Origin: Plasmopara viticola
Taxonomy: Eukaryota; Oomycota; Peronosporomycetes; Peronosporales; Peronosporaceae
Assembly (NCBI GenBank): GCA_001695595.3
Contig: MBPM02000055.1
Location: forward strand, 434,001-498,000
DNA: 64,000 nucleotides
Direction: 5' to 3'
The notes under the pieces were generated by a model. It saw nothing but the letters and a program-made list of their open reading frames with translations, was not told the origin of the DNA and made no database searches. Below are positions 10,961 through 20,995 of this stretch, in pieces (position 1 is the stretch's first letter; each line of letters starts with the position of its first letter). Position numbers and translations under genes: made by a program.

Positions 10961-11615
10961 ATTTAGTCGCTTATAGGTATAGCTAAGCAGATCATTTGTG
11001 GTGGGAGTAAGAACTACCCACACCTTTTCTTATGGGCCAATAGGCAAGCGCATGATCAGCGCGACCAGTGAGGAGTTGACACTAATGCCTTGGCTGAGTA
11101 GAGGGAACAAGTCCGGCTATGTCTACTCCAAGTTGGTCTGTACAGGTTCAAAAGCACCCACCTAGAAAATTGGAAAACGGCAATACCCTTAAAAGAGTTT
11201 TTATTAGCCGCCCTAATTTCTTGACGCACGTAGCAGTGGGTCGCTTGGCTTTGGTAGAGCCGAAGAAAGCGACCGTAGAATGAAACCGGCGAAGCTATAC
11301 TCTTTCGCGAGGAGAGACAGTTGCAACAGCGAAGACTGGCGGCGGCGTAGGCGTAGCAGTGATCTTCAGTATTCCGGAGAGAACCGACGACGGCGGCAAG
11401 AAGTATCTCTGGACGCAGTAACGGGGCAGGATTGGGCGTTTGTGCAATTAGGAAGTCCGGTATGCATCCTGGGGTGTTGCGAAGGTTACTGGCCATATTT
11501 TTCAGAGTTAAAATTAGTGCATACAGGTAGGTAAGTACCTATCCCAATTTTCTCGTACACCGATATCAAATGTACCGATCACATAACTTTTGTCACAAAA
11601 TGCACAACTTCTTGA
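10961..11615. other. Region between LINE ORF1 and the nuclease gene (LINE 5' UTR and/or promoter)
   Basis: A 146-codon minus-strand frame (11496-11056) opposes an 84-codon plus-strand frame (11280-11534). Neither shows a known domain. Because the region directly precedes LINE ORF1 on the minus strand, it is plausibly the LINE 5' UTR. The nuclease gene promoter must lie here too, most likely in the last 100-200 bases. No clear TATA box or initiator was recognised. Confidence 0.35.
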
Positions 11616-14600
11616 ATGGCTCGACAGGCAGTTGTAGTGCGGCGGTTGCTTCAAGACTCTATTGTCCTTCGCATAGCCAATTATTCTTGCTTGTCGACCC
11701 GTTGCTTGTCCTACAGGAAGTTTTCAGCCACTTTGTCCAATTCGGATGCTCCATTTTCAACCACCAGACCCACTACTGAGCACGAAAGTTTGATCACCAA
11801 ATTGCCCAATCGTCAAGCCTTGCAGCGCGTGCGGTGGCTTCTTCAGCAGCCAAAATGTCGCGTCTTGCTATTCACAGGAAGTCCCTTGTCTGAATCGTTT
11901 TTGCGAGCAGCACTAATGGAAGACTCGTCCGTTTTCGAGCTGGAGCGCTACGGCCACGGAATCTTTGGTGTGCGCGAGTTTTGTCAGCTGCTGCTGCGCG
12001 AGAGCGGTCGTGAGCGTCGTGTCTTTGGCCGCGCGCAGCTGACAGCATTGATGCTACACAATGGGATTGCGTTGCCGGGCGCGGCACATCTTGCGGCCAC
12101 GTCAACGCTGCACAGACGCAAAGGAGTGCAAGATCTGCTACAACTTTTTCGTCTGCTGGAACAAGAGGGTGTCACTGCGGAAAAGTATGAGGCTGTCGCT
12201 GCTACGTCTAATGAGCTAGTGCCACAGAAGCTGGCAGAGGCGTATAAAAGATATCAGCAATTGTTATTGCAGCATAATGCCACGTCGTGGGACGGAATGG
12301 TGATGGAAGTGGCGGAAATGTGTGGACTGCATGATACAAGTGCATTGGGAGAGGAGGTCACTTTTGCCAAAGAGTTTAGTCGAATGATGCTGAAAGAGTA
12401 CACAGACGTGGTGATTGAAGATGTCGAGAGAATCACGCCTGCCATGGCGACGCTTGTTGGCCATCTGTGCGGTCAGCCGAGTGTACGATCAAGTGCGAGC
12501 TTTAGCCGCAGGCTGACCGACGAAAACGAATGTCTCCGAACGCACCTTTTAGAGCAGCAGCTACTGAAAACGGCAGCTTGTACAGGAAGTGAACGCAGTG
12601 TTACGCGCCTATCTGCGCAGTCTGATGTCACGGAAGCCGAAAAGCGAGCGCAAATGCAAACATTTGCCGAACAGATTCTAACAAAAAGTGCAACTGCGAC
12701 TTGTTCGACACGAGCACTTTGTCCAGTTCCATTGGAATGCTGGAGTTCTGAAACCTTCGAAGCAGAAGAAAAGAAAATTGGTTCATTTCTTACTCAAAAG
12801 TTTAAGATTGATGACAACGTTCAAGTTACTGTGCTGTGCCCTTCATATGCCGATGCGCATCGCATCATGTCGGCTTTTAAGAAGCTACGACTCCCTGTTC
12901 ATTTCGCTGACGATCAGTTTGCTGTAAGAACCAAAGGCGCATCAGTTCACCTTTTTGATGAACCTGGAGTCAACGCCGTGTATTCGCTCTTGTGTGCCTT
13001 GTGTTTTCCGAGCGACTCACGCCACCTTTACAATGTTTTACGCTCGGATTATGTCGCATTTCCAGCGGAGTTGCTCTCTTGTTTAATGGAGAAAAAGCAC
13101 CGTGGTCACATGGATCTATTTGCAGTTGTTGAAGCATTTGTAGAAAGCAAGGGATCGTCACTTGGGACGTCTTATGCTTTTAAAGAAGTGGGACTATCCG
13201 AACAAAAGGCTTTAGCACTTGAAAGTGGTTTAAAGAAGGCAAAATTGTTCGTGAATCTTATCAAGCGGCTGCGAGCTGAGTGTCACCAATTGTCTGCAGT
13301 CGAAATTGTGCACTGTTTTCTTAAAGAATCTGGTAGGTTGACAACTTTAGTGGATCCTAGTTCCCTGGCACAAGAGCGCGAGTCTTTGACTCTTGCCGAT
13401 TTTCTTCGAGAATTAGAGACAGTGCAAAATATAGTCAAGAGCGATCATGTGACGTTTGTGGCACCATATCTACAAGAATTAAAAGAAACAAATTTGACTT
13501 CGTCTGCAACCTCGGAAGAGGTGCCAGACGTTACGAGCACAAAGTTTACTACAAGCAATGGAAACATCCGTGTGTTGCCTTTGACAAAACATGCGCTTGA
13601 GTCACTTGCGGCTTCAGCTGCTAAGGATAATGATAATCCGCACGTATTAGTGCTGATGTCTATGCGTGATAGCAAATTTCCAGGACGAATGAAGCGATTA
13701 ACGCTTCCACTACCATATGAGTTGCTGAGCGAGCCGTATCCGGTGCAGACGCGTTCTGAACATCTACGGCAATGCGAAAAACTCGCATACGAGGCTTTAA
13801 TGCTGGCAGAGTACAAGGAGATTGTGCTTTCGTTCGCCGAACTAGCACCTTTTTCGTACAAGCGCGAGATTCTCAGCCGAACTTTCCAATCGATTTGGCA
13901 TGAACGAGAACAATCTGGAATTACTGTGAATGAAAGTAGAGGGCGAACAAGATTAAATGAGACCACTTCATCACCCAAGCTCGCGATGGCACTTCATTCG
14001 ACGCTTAACAAAGTCCCTGAGAAGGACAATGCGAATGCATCCTCGTATGTTTGGCTGTCGAAGGCTGTAAAAGCAATGCGTGAACTCGCAAATCGGATAA
14101 ATTTTTCTGATTTGGCTGCGAAAACTTTTTTAAGCACGAACAGTAATGAAGATAATGCTACCTGTTCCCACCAGCAACAAAACGAAGTGGCTTCTTCCGA
14201 AAAGGAAGCTTCGAGCCATGCCGACTCATATTGCCTCCGCACTCCGGCACCAAAAAGTGTACCGTATGAGCCGTCGCATCTATCATATTCACAGATCTCA
14301 GAATACCTTCGTTGCCCACATCGGTACTATCTCAGTCGTGTGATGAAGCTAAACGGGGATGTGTCGCCTTCGATGATGTTCGGGCGTGCCTTGCATGAAG
14401 GCGTAGCTGCGTTTGCAAAATCTCTTACTGTAGATCAACAGTGTGCCAAGGTGACAGAGGAGACCAAAACGCTCGCAACTGTTGCAGCGAAAGAAGCTTT
14501 TGTGCACTCTTGGCTTGGCAACGGGTACGGCCTCGTCACTTCTGAGGAGCACGCTTCTTTTTTACTCGAACAAGGTCTAATGGCGTTAGGTGATTTTATT

Positions 14601-15140
14601 GAGACACACAACAACGACTTGCACTTGGAACAAATTGTTCATGTTGAACAAGAGTTTTCAATCTATGTACCTGAAGCCAATGTGGAGTTGCGTGGCGTGT
14701 GGGATCGCATCGACCTTGTTTCAAATCCTGGTGATGGCTCTTCCTCTTTTGTCATCCAAGAATTTAAGTCAAACATGAGTGGTGCTCAACGAAACATGCA
14801 GAAGTTAGCGGCCGATAGTCTACAATTAAAATTGTACATGTACGCTTTCCGTAGACTTTATGGAGAGCCACCGTATGGCGCAAAGTTGCAACAGATTGGT
14901 GGCAATTATAGTGACAAGCCGGTTGACTTTAAATCAAGACGCACTCAGCATAGCAAAATGGGAAATGTCGAAAATGGATTTGTGTTGTTCACTGAAAAAG
15001 TAGAGCAAGAAAGTATCGAGGCCATTGTCAAGGTCGCATCGAGTTTACGAAAGGGACTTTTCGATCCGAAACCAGCTTTTGCCGAGTGTGCTTTCTGTCC
15101 GTACGCAGGTTCTGCGTGCCATTTCAAAAAAACATTGTAG
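11616..15140 (+). CDS. AddB/RecB-like protein: degenerate helicase part plus Fe-S PD-(D/E)XK nuclease
   Basis: Single intronless ORF of 1174 residues. The N-terminus (about 1-45) is Arg/Ser/Leu-rich without acidic residues before D14, compatible with a mitochondrial presequence. The first half follows UvrD/AddB layout, but the helicase motifs are degenerate: VLLFTGSPLSESF (83-95) where Walker A belongs, and VVIEDVERI (265-273) where the DEXX box belongs. The C-terminus is a RecB-type nuclease with its residues present: H927 in GRALHE, D1030/D1033 in WDRID, E1049 and K1051 in QEFK, and Q1070/Y1074 in QLKLY. Four cysteines (C900, C1158, C1161, C1168) bracket the domain as in AddB and Cas4, where they hold a 4Fe-4S cluster. 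This suggests a DNA end-processing exonuclease, possibly organellar, with a non-hydrolysing helicase-like scaffold. ATG 11616 is chosen because it gives the basic presequence. An AATAAA lies 15 bases past the stop (15156). Confidence 0.85.
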   Translation: MARQAVVVRRLLQDSIVLRIANYSCLSTRCLSYRKFSATLSNSDAPFSTTRPTTEHESLITKLPNRQALQRVRWLLQQPKCRVLLFTGSPLSESFLRAALMEDSSVFELERYGHGIFGVREFCQLLLRESGRERRVFGRAQLTALMLHNGIALPGAAHLAATSTLHRRKGVQDLLQLFRLLEQEGVTAEKYEAVAATSNELVPQKLAEAYKRYQQLLLQHNATSWDGMVMEVAEMCGLHDTSALGEEVTFAKEFSRMMLKEYTDVVIEDVERITPAMATLVGHLCGQPSVRSSASFSRRLTDENECLRTHLLEQQLLKTAACTGSERSVTRLSAQSDVTEAEKRAQMQTFAEQILTKSATATCSTRALCPVPLECWSSETFEAEEKKIGSFLTQKFKIDDNVQVTVLCPSYADAHRIMSAFKKLRLPVHFADDQFAVRTKGASVHLFDEPGVNAVYSLLCALCFPSDSRHLYNVLRSDYVAFPAELLSCLMEKKHRGHMDLFAVVEAFVESKGSSLGTSYAFKEVGLSEQKALALESGLKKAKLFVNLIKRLRAECHQLSAVEIVHCFLKESGRLTTLVDPSSLAQERESLTLADFLRELETVQNIVKSDHVTFVAPYLQELKETNLTSSATSEEVPDVTSTKFTTSNGNIRVLPLTKHALESLAASAAKDNDNPHVLVLMSMRDSKFPGRMKRLTLPLPYELLSEPYPVQTRSEHLRQCEKLAYEALMLAEYKEIVLSFAELAPFSYKREILSRTFQSIWHEREQSGITVNESRGRTRLNETTSSPKLAMALHSTLNKVPEKDNANASSYVWLSKAVKAMRELANRINFSDLAAKTFLSTNSNEDNATCSHQQQNEVASSEKEASSHADSYCLRTPAPKSVPYEPSHLSYSQISEYLRCPHRYYLSRVMKLNGDVSPSMMFGRALHEGVAAFAKSLTVDQQCAKVTEETKTLATVAAKEAFVHSWLGNGYGLVTSEEHASFLLEQGLMALGDFIETHNNDLHLEQIVHVEQEFSIYVPEANVELRGVWDRIDLVSNPGDGSSSFVIQEFKSNMSGAQRNMQKLAADSLQLKLYMYAFRRLYGEPPYGAKLQQIGGNYSDKPVDFKSRRTQHSKMGNVENGFVLFTEKVEQESIEAIVKVASSLRKGLFDPKPAFAECAFCPYAGSACHFKKTL

Positions 15141-15155
15141 CCACGTTAGAGTCGT

Positions 15156-15161
15156 AATAAA
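15156..15161 (+). promoter_or_regulatory. Possible poly(A) signal AATAAA
   Basis: AATAAA lies just past the nuclease stop codon, before the convergent neighbour gene. Oomycete genes do not always use a strict signal, so this is only suggestive. Confidence 0.3.
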
Positions 15162-15233
15162 TAACTGAACGAGCTTGAGTGTCAATTTAGAGCGCATACC
15201 ACTTTTTGAATCGCTAATAATGTTGTGAGCTTG

Positions 15234-15770
15234 CTATCCAACCTCGAGAATTGACTGAAGCTTCATCCATTTCATTTGCTGCCGCTTAAAACCATCGTAT
15301 GTGAACAGTACGCGGACTCCTGCTACCGTACTGCCACCAAAGCGGTCCTGCCTTCGGTACATGTCAGGAATTTCCACCGGAGGAGTCACATAGTCATTTT
15401 CGGATATTGAGTAGCCATCCGACTCAGAATTACTGCAATGCTCTACCATGTACACGTCGCCACCATCCTCATCGTCATCTGTACCGTTCGAAGATTGATT
15501 CTCTTCTTCGGCAGCCGACAGCAACGCTGGCCAATGACAGGGCTCAAATCCCTTTTTGCTTTTGACTTCGACTCGACGGCCGAGGTAAATTTTGAGACGA
15601 TCACGTTTTCGACTGTGCGTAGGCATCTCAGGCGACTCTTGTGTGGCCTTGACTGCTGGTTTGTCATTGATCCCGAGGACTCGGCTGGTGCGACTGAATC
15701 TACTTTGACGTCCATTGTCGTTCGTATTCCTGGAAGGTGCACGGTGAAGACTCCGTAGCAAACCTTTCAT
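15234..15770 (-). CDS. Small hypothetical protein with acidic middle region
   Basis: ATG at 15770-15768 gives 178 residues. The N-terminal third is basic (Arg/Ser-rich, MKGLLRSLHRAPSR), followed by a Lys/Arg stretch (HSRKRDRLKIYLGRRVEVK). A strongly acidic, Ser-rich stretch follows around residues 86-125 with DDDEDGGD. The C-terminus is mixed-charge and ends FKRQQMKWMKLQSILEVG. No domain, signal peptide or membrane helix was recognised. A basic-acidic layout of this kind is common in nuclear proteins, but function is unknown. The gene is tail-to-tail with the nuclease gene, 93 bp apart. Compositional bias over the full frame favours a real gene over a chance ORF. Confidence 0.6.
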   Translation of the reverse strand: MKGLLRSLHRAPSRNTNDNGRQSRFSRTSRVLGINDKPAVKATQESPEMPTHSRKRDRLKIYLGRRVEVKSKKGFEPCHWPALLSAAEEENQSSNGTDDDEDGGDVYMVEHCSNSESDGYSISENDYVTPPVEIPDMYRRQDRFGGSTVAGVRVLFTYDGFKRQQMKWMKLQSILEVG

Positions 15771-17185
15771 GGTCGGTCGATGGTTCGTAATCAACTGGTA
15801 TAGGAATGGGGCGAGCAAGCGTGAATCTTCGCTATGGAGTACTTTGATTTATGACATCAAAATCGTTTAGCTGATGGAATTCTCTCTCGCCTTTTTTGGG
15901 ATGGGATACAGGATGTTTATTGGTATGTGGTAGAAGCGCACCGGAAGAAAGTGAACTTTAGGCTGGATTTGGAATGGTGACAAAAATATTCGCAGAACCC
16001 GCATGTTTGATCTTGAACATCCGGATAAAAAGCTATTTAGTGTCATGTCCAGTTACATAAATTGTACAAATCGGTACTACTATATGCAAGAAGGACAGTG
16101 TAAAATAAATACTCGGTGCTTGCTACGGAAAACCATTCCTCGTCTCGATGCCTTAAGACCTAGCACTAAAGTTTTGCAGCTATAAGCACCTGATGCTCTC
16201 GAACTTGTCTAAGTGAATAAGCTGCACATAGGGACCGACGTATGCAGTACAAAGTTCGATAATCTATCCATGCGGACTTGGTGGGCGTGGTATGTATAAT
16301 TAAGGTTATGTATATTGCTTACACAACTTAACAGAATTATTGGATGAACCACTTAATGTAACAGATTTGCTTACCTATCGCCATGGAGTTCTACCCTTCG
16401 GATGCAACGAATGCTGCTGACGCTACCACATGCGCAGCGCTCTTTGCAGATAACATAGTACTACTGGTACGATCCGTTAGTTTCTGCTTTCTAAGCCTAG
16501 CTGTGCAATAATGTTGTAAAAACCATTTCTGTTAGCCCGCCGTCTCCAACGCAAATCTAGGCCAATTGACTCTTGACCTTATGATTAGCACACTATTGCA
16601 GAATGGGGAATTATTTGTACGATTATTTAGCTTTTTTTTTTCCTTGCGCTCTGTACGCGCTCTCAAAGACTTAACTAATTGAGACGTTGGCTGCAAACCT
16701 ATATCAGGACGTTAAGCTAAATCAAGTGGGCCACCTGCTCAGTGAAGCGGCTCCACCAATCGCCGGAAGTGCAGCGTTCGCTACGCAGCCATTACATGGT
16801 CTTTGTCTCAACCTGGAGGGTGTGTTGTTTTTTTGGTTGGAAGAACGAAGACAGGGGTGCTAACGATTGCTTGCAGTATATCAGAGCAAGGAGAAGAAAC
16901 TTACGATCGTTCAGCAACGAGCTCCTGTGTTGCCAGTACAATTTTGAATTGACACTTCTGAAAACGACAGTCGAGAGACTCAATAAGTTTGCGTCATTTG
17001 CTGCTGTAGGGACGGGCGCATGAATTTGCTCGAGAATTCGTGAAATGGGCAGTCAAGAGCAAGGTGTCTACACTTTGCGTAGTGGCTGGATGCGATGATA
17101 TGCTGCGTCACGATTCTGACATGATGAGGTTCGTCACACGCCGAATATTTCCATTGGTAAATCTTTGTTGACTCGATGCTTTGAA

Positions 17186-17598
17186 GTCGTCCAGTCCGTA
17201 CCATTTACTCTGCTGGTCAACTGGATGATGGATGCCTGGCGCGCTTCAAGGGCCTGACCGCCAGTACTGGCGTTGCAGAAGCGAACGAGGCTTCACTACC
17301 ATCTGATAATCATTGGGCTTTAGTCCGTGGTGCAGGGCTCGCCCCACTGCTACATAATCAATGTGACGAGCAAAATTTGCAGTTCATCGCTTGGGTGGTG
17401 TCGTGTGCCGAGGGGAATAATGTTCCAGATGCTACAATTATGGCCACGCAGCTTTTTCATTCCCTGCAAATTGCACGAAAGCAACCCGTTACCCCCGCCT
17501 CGATGCCTTACTCGAATCCGTCACTGCTTCCGTTCGCCTTCCCATTTTCTTGGAATCAACTCTTTGGGCGAAGTTCTGATGTTTCGCTTTACGAATAA
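17186..17598 (+). pseudogene. Unassigned open-frame fragment (136 codons, no start)
   Basis: A plus-strand frame beginning just after an in-frame TGA stays open for 136 codons and ends with TAA at 17596-17598. It contains YSAGQLDDGCLARFKGLT and later MATQLFHSLQIARKQPVTP. It has balanced amino-acid content, but its only methionines are late, so it looks like a broken exon or transposon fragment. I do not recognise the family. Confidence 0.3.
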
Positions 17599-18270
17599 TA
17601 GTCAACTTATGCATTTGCTTGTCATTAAGTATACTTAAGCGCGTTCGCGCCGTAAAATTGCAAGCTAGTGATAAAATCTTTTCGTCGTTGAATTGTGCGG
17701 TCCAGGTTGGAGATAGATCCAAGAGACGAACGTAATCGTTGCCGTTGCTTATCGAGATAATGTATTTATTTCATTTTGAACTGGAGTAAACTGCGAAGTC
17801 TAAGTGGACTACCATCCCACACTTTAAACACGTATCGGCGAACCCTTTACGGCCTACCGCTATCAAAATGTTTTACTGTTTTCGTACTTTTCACGAGCTT
17901 TCGCTGTGAGTCTACTTTCTCAACGCTGACCGTACGACGATATTCTTCACTTTTTCCAGCAGAAAGCAATTTTTGATAGCATCTAGCCACAAAGATCGCA
18001 TTCCTTTTCCTTTAGCTTGCACCGCGTCCATTGCTCGAAAGAAGCGCATGAGCAGCGATTTGACTTCACTTTTGGACAACTGCGCACTCGTTAATTTTAT
18101 GAGCTTGTAGCGTAATTTGATGCTTCACTTGCATAGAAAAGTGATGGCTCTCATGATAAAATGAGTGTCATGACCCTCAATTGATTAGCGCATTTTTGTC
18201 GTCTCAATCTCGAACAGGATATTACGTACTTCGAGCAGAGAACTTTGTGCAGCTCCGAAGTTTGATCCAG

Positions 18271-18358
18271 CCAGGTCAACGCGGCCAGATTTGTGCGTCA
18301 TCTCTAGCCAATTCCCAGGTCAACGCGACCACATTTGCGCGTCATCCCCAGCCAATTC
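18271..18358. repeat. 44-bp tandem duplication
   Basis: Two adjacent 44-bp units (18271-18314 and 18315-18358) share CCAGGTCAACGCG and GCCAATTC with a few substitutions, and a third unit starts and breaks off. The unit length is not a multiple of three, so it is not protein-driven. Confidence 0.8.
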
Positions 18359-19053
18359 CCAGCAACAAACAATTACAACTCGATCAAATCCTAAAAGGAC
18401 TTGCCATCGTGAAAATTGTGTCTTTTCTTGACTTTTAAAACGTCATCGCTAGTGTGTGTGGGGGATACGGAGAATAATTTTCTTTTTCGAAGATGACACT
18501 TTTGCTGCGCGTGATTACGCTCAATTGCAGCTTTCATCCACTCGCCGCAATTAGATAGAAAAAAATGCTCAATGAGTCGCATTTTCTGCTACTGAGCGAA
18601 GCGATCTATCAGTGCTCAAACATCAAGATTCTTACACTCAGTAAATTATTTGAAGGCTCATGACGCAATGTGAGTTGACCACCGCTTCATCCACCATTGT
18701 ACGTTCACAATCTCTGGCGCTCCGTCTGAAAAGAAAGTAAGTCAAACACGACAAGCTATCAAGCTTATTGAATATCTGCATCTCGCCTATACGAAGTTTG
18801 TGAGTTGCGTGAGCTTTCTGAATGCACACAGACGAGAGCCCTGACTTTGGAACCCAACACTCGGCACGAAAACCAACATTTTATTGGTCAATCAGCCTTT
18901 CAAAGTAATGTGCGAAAAGTGTGGATGCAACGAAGACGAGAAATTAAGCAATTTCTAGACAAAGTGGTCTGAAGAGCTAACCTCCACAGTCTGCCGGTAA
19001 AAAAAGATCAAAGCAGGTGGAGATTTGCCATTATGAGCGATTAATGTATGACG

Positions 19054-19218
19054 TTAAACCGACAAAGCTCCTGGAACGCTGTGGCCGCCGCCTCAGTACA
19101 TATTGATCGCATTTCAGTTCTTAAAAAAAATGGTGATGGAAAAAAAGTCGTAACATTAAGCAACAAGGCAATTCAGCGGATCACACGACTTGTAAAGGCT
19201 AATAGTATCGTGTCGTAA
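19054..19218 (+). pseudogene. Possible Tc1/mariner-like helix-turn-helix remnant
   Basis: A 54-codon open frame ends with TAA at 19216-19218. Its C-terminal half, LSNKAIQRITRLVKANSIVS, resembles the second helix-turn-helix of Tc1-type transposases ('LS-R--R-I-R------S'). No DDE core follows. The match is short and by eye only. Confidence 0.25.
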
Positions 19219-19621
19219 ATAGGGATAACTTAGTGGCGACACTTATCTTAATGTATTGCCACCAGCATTGTATGTAGGTCGTTGCGTATCAAATCTTACT
19301 CTAGCGAGGTCAGACATTTGCGCGCTGAGTGCAAGCGCCATTGATTGTGCGGTCATTTAGCGCAAGTTGAGCGAGTGTGTCTTGAGCTTCCATGCCACAA
19401 ATTAGAGGCGCTTTGAAACGTTGCCCTACATCGAAATTGCGTCAACCGACTGCTTTCGAGTCCGTGGGCAGATAGTCGCAAGACTATCGTCGCTAATACA
19501 TTGTGTTGTTGTGATGAATGTAAATGTTATGCAACTAGATGACAATTTAAATCAAAATAATCACCCCGCAAGTTAACGCTAGATATTGCAGTTTTATGCT
19601 AGTAAGCCGTTGTTCTCAAGC

Positions 19622-20265
19622 CTACGCAACAAGTGTCGAGGCTGTGGCGGACTCGTACTTCCAGTTGGGCGAGAGCTTGCGGTTCTTGCGGTAATAACGA
19701 GCAAGGCGATGGATACGCGACTCAATGAGGATGAGACGGAATTTGGAATCTTTGTCCTGACGGTTGCGCTCCAAGTGCTTGCGAACAGCCACCGCTTTCT
19801 TAATGAGCATGTACAGGTCCTCCGGCAACTCAGGGGCGAGGCCTACGAATACGAATAACAGTTCAAACCCGTGTATCCCCACGTCAAACGGAGAGGCATT
19901 GAAAAGCCATCGAATCCGCACGTCAGGTGATACCGGGCACGTTCGCAGCAAGGAGTAGCGCACAAATACAGAAGATACGTTAATTTTAAGGCTTTAAACC
20001 ATCTACACATGGATGACAAATCAAACGTACCGTTCTTTTTAAGGACACGTAGCACCTTAGATCCCGTGACGCTCTTCACCTGAGCAATACCATGCGAGTC
20101 ACGCAGGATGACGCCGATTTGTGAAGGGGTCAGACCCTTCTTGGCAAACTTGCAAATGTGGTCCTCCACATCCTCAGCAGAGACCTTTAGCCACGAAGGT
20201 GGTGAGCGCTTGTAAGGGCGAGCAGATTTGCTCATACCCTTCCCGCGAGAGTGCATGCGACCCAT
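19622..20265 (-). CDS. RPS13: 40S ribosomal protein S13 (uS15), two exons
   Basis: Exon 1 (20265-20031) encodes [20 protein letters not shown] through VLRVLKKN. Exon 2 (19842-19622) encodes [10 protein letters not shown] through [13 protein letters not shown], and a glycine codon is split across the junction. Joined, they give 151 residues, the usual length of eukaryotic RPS13. This uS15-family protein binds 18S rRNA in the small subunit platform. Both termini are the conserved family termini, so the gene is complete and intact. The upstream in-frame methionine at 20304 is ignored because conservation begins at MGRMHS. It is transcribed divergently from the coiled-coil protein gene at 20438. 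Confidence 0.97.
19843..20030 (-). other. RPS13: RPS13 intron (188 bp)
   Basis: The donor is GTACGT directly after AAG-AAC-G. The acceptor ends TTCGTAG before GC-CTC-GCC. Splicing restores the conserved peptide [14 protein letters not shown] without a gap. Confidence 0.95.
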
Positions 20266-20437
20266 GGTGCCAGATGTTGATAAGGTTGCTAGAGAGGAGA
20301 TCAAAGAATGAGCCGAGGATATTGTCTTAAAACACGCTCTACCAACCGATTGGCAGGCGAACGATCAGATAGAATATAAGTTCAGAGTGAGATAATTGGT
20401 GGAAATTTATTTTGCTCCGAAGCGATGCAATAAAACA
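20266..20437. promoter_or_regulatory. Bidirectional promoter region between RPS13 and the coiled-coil gene
   Basis: Only 172 bp separate the two divergent start codons, so both promoters and 5' UTRs must lie here. An ATTGG (inverted CCAAT) is present at 20349-20353 and an A/T-rich AATATAAG near 20373. The role of these motifs is inferred. Confidence 0.5.
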
Positions 20438-20995
20438 ATGGGCGATAGCGACGACGAAGGCGTGGCCTTCCGGTCAGAAGCACTAGACGTTGTGGAGTCT
20501 TGGGTGCTGGAAGAAAATGGTGAACAGTCACAAGAGAAGGAACATCAGCAAATTCCCGTAGCGCTTTATCGTCCAAACTCGGCCTCGTCAGGCAAAAGTT
20601 TGCCCAGTCTTACGCGGCCTAACACTGCCAATACGGACGCTGCTCTAACGGAGCAGGAGCGCAAGATGAAGCGCAAAATACTACGTAAGTCGTGTGCTGG
20701 AGGCGTTGAGGAGGCGTTGAAAGCGGAGCGGGATGCGCGGCTGCAATGCGAGGAGGCGCAAGATGAGGAGGAGCAAGAACTTGTGCGCTTAAAGGCTCAG
20801 ACAAGCAAGGACGATCGAAAGCGCAAAAGAACTACACAAGAAAAGCTTCTTGATAGACTGCGCAAAGAGGCGGCTAAGAAGAAAGACAAGAACTTAAAGC
20901 GTAAACTGCAACTTCAGCGCAAAAAACAGCAACAAAAGAAGGAAGTAGCAATTATGCAGAAAATCGACAGAACATTTGCAAGTGTGCGTCGCTAA
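20438..20995 (+). CDS. Lysine-rich coiled-coil protein, function unknown
   Basis: ATG at 20438 gives 185 residues beginning MGDSDDEGVAF. A Ser/Pro/Asn-rich stretch (about 43-65) includes RPNSASSGKSLPSL and RPNTANTD. Residues from about 70 to 175 are almost entirely charged (Glu/Lys/Arg/Gln) and should form a long helix or coiled coil; the end is KIDRTFASVRR. The frame can be extended upstream only with a non-ATG codon at 20396, so the ATG is preferred. Such proteins are often nucleolar or RNA-associated, and pairing with a ribosomal protein gene would fit, but that is inference. No domain was recognised. Confidence 0.7.
   Translation: MGDSDDEGVAFRSEALDVVESWVLEENGEQSQEKEHQQIPVALYRPNSASSGKSLPSLTRPNTANTDAALTEQERKMKRKILRKSCAGGVEEALKAERDARLQCEEAQDEEEQELVRLKAQTSKDDRKRKRTTQEKLLDRLRKEAAKKKDKNLKRKLQLQRKKQQQKKEVAIMQKIDRTFASVRR

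Larger units (their letters stand above)
15771..19053. other. Gene-poor stretch with one open-frame fragment and one short tandem repeat
   Basis: Apart from the open frame at 17186-17598 and the tandem repeat at 18271-18358 (listed separately), I see only short chance frames and a T-run near 16630. The first few hundred bases upstream of 15770 should contain the promoter of the small acidic protein gene. Confidence 0.35.

Noticed and set aside
11056..11496. 146-codon minus-strand frame as an independent gene
   Set aside because: It lies where the LINE 5' UTR and the nuclease promoter are expected, and a plus-strand frame of similar quality overlaps it.
13445..13978. 177-codon minus-strand frame inside the nuclease gene
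   Set aside because: It is antisense to a clearly coding region and lacks any motif; a shadow frame.
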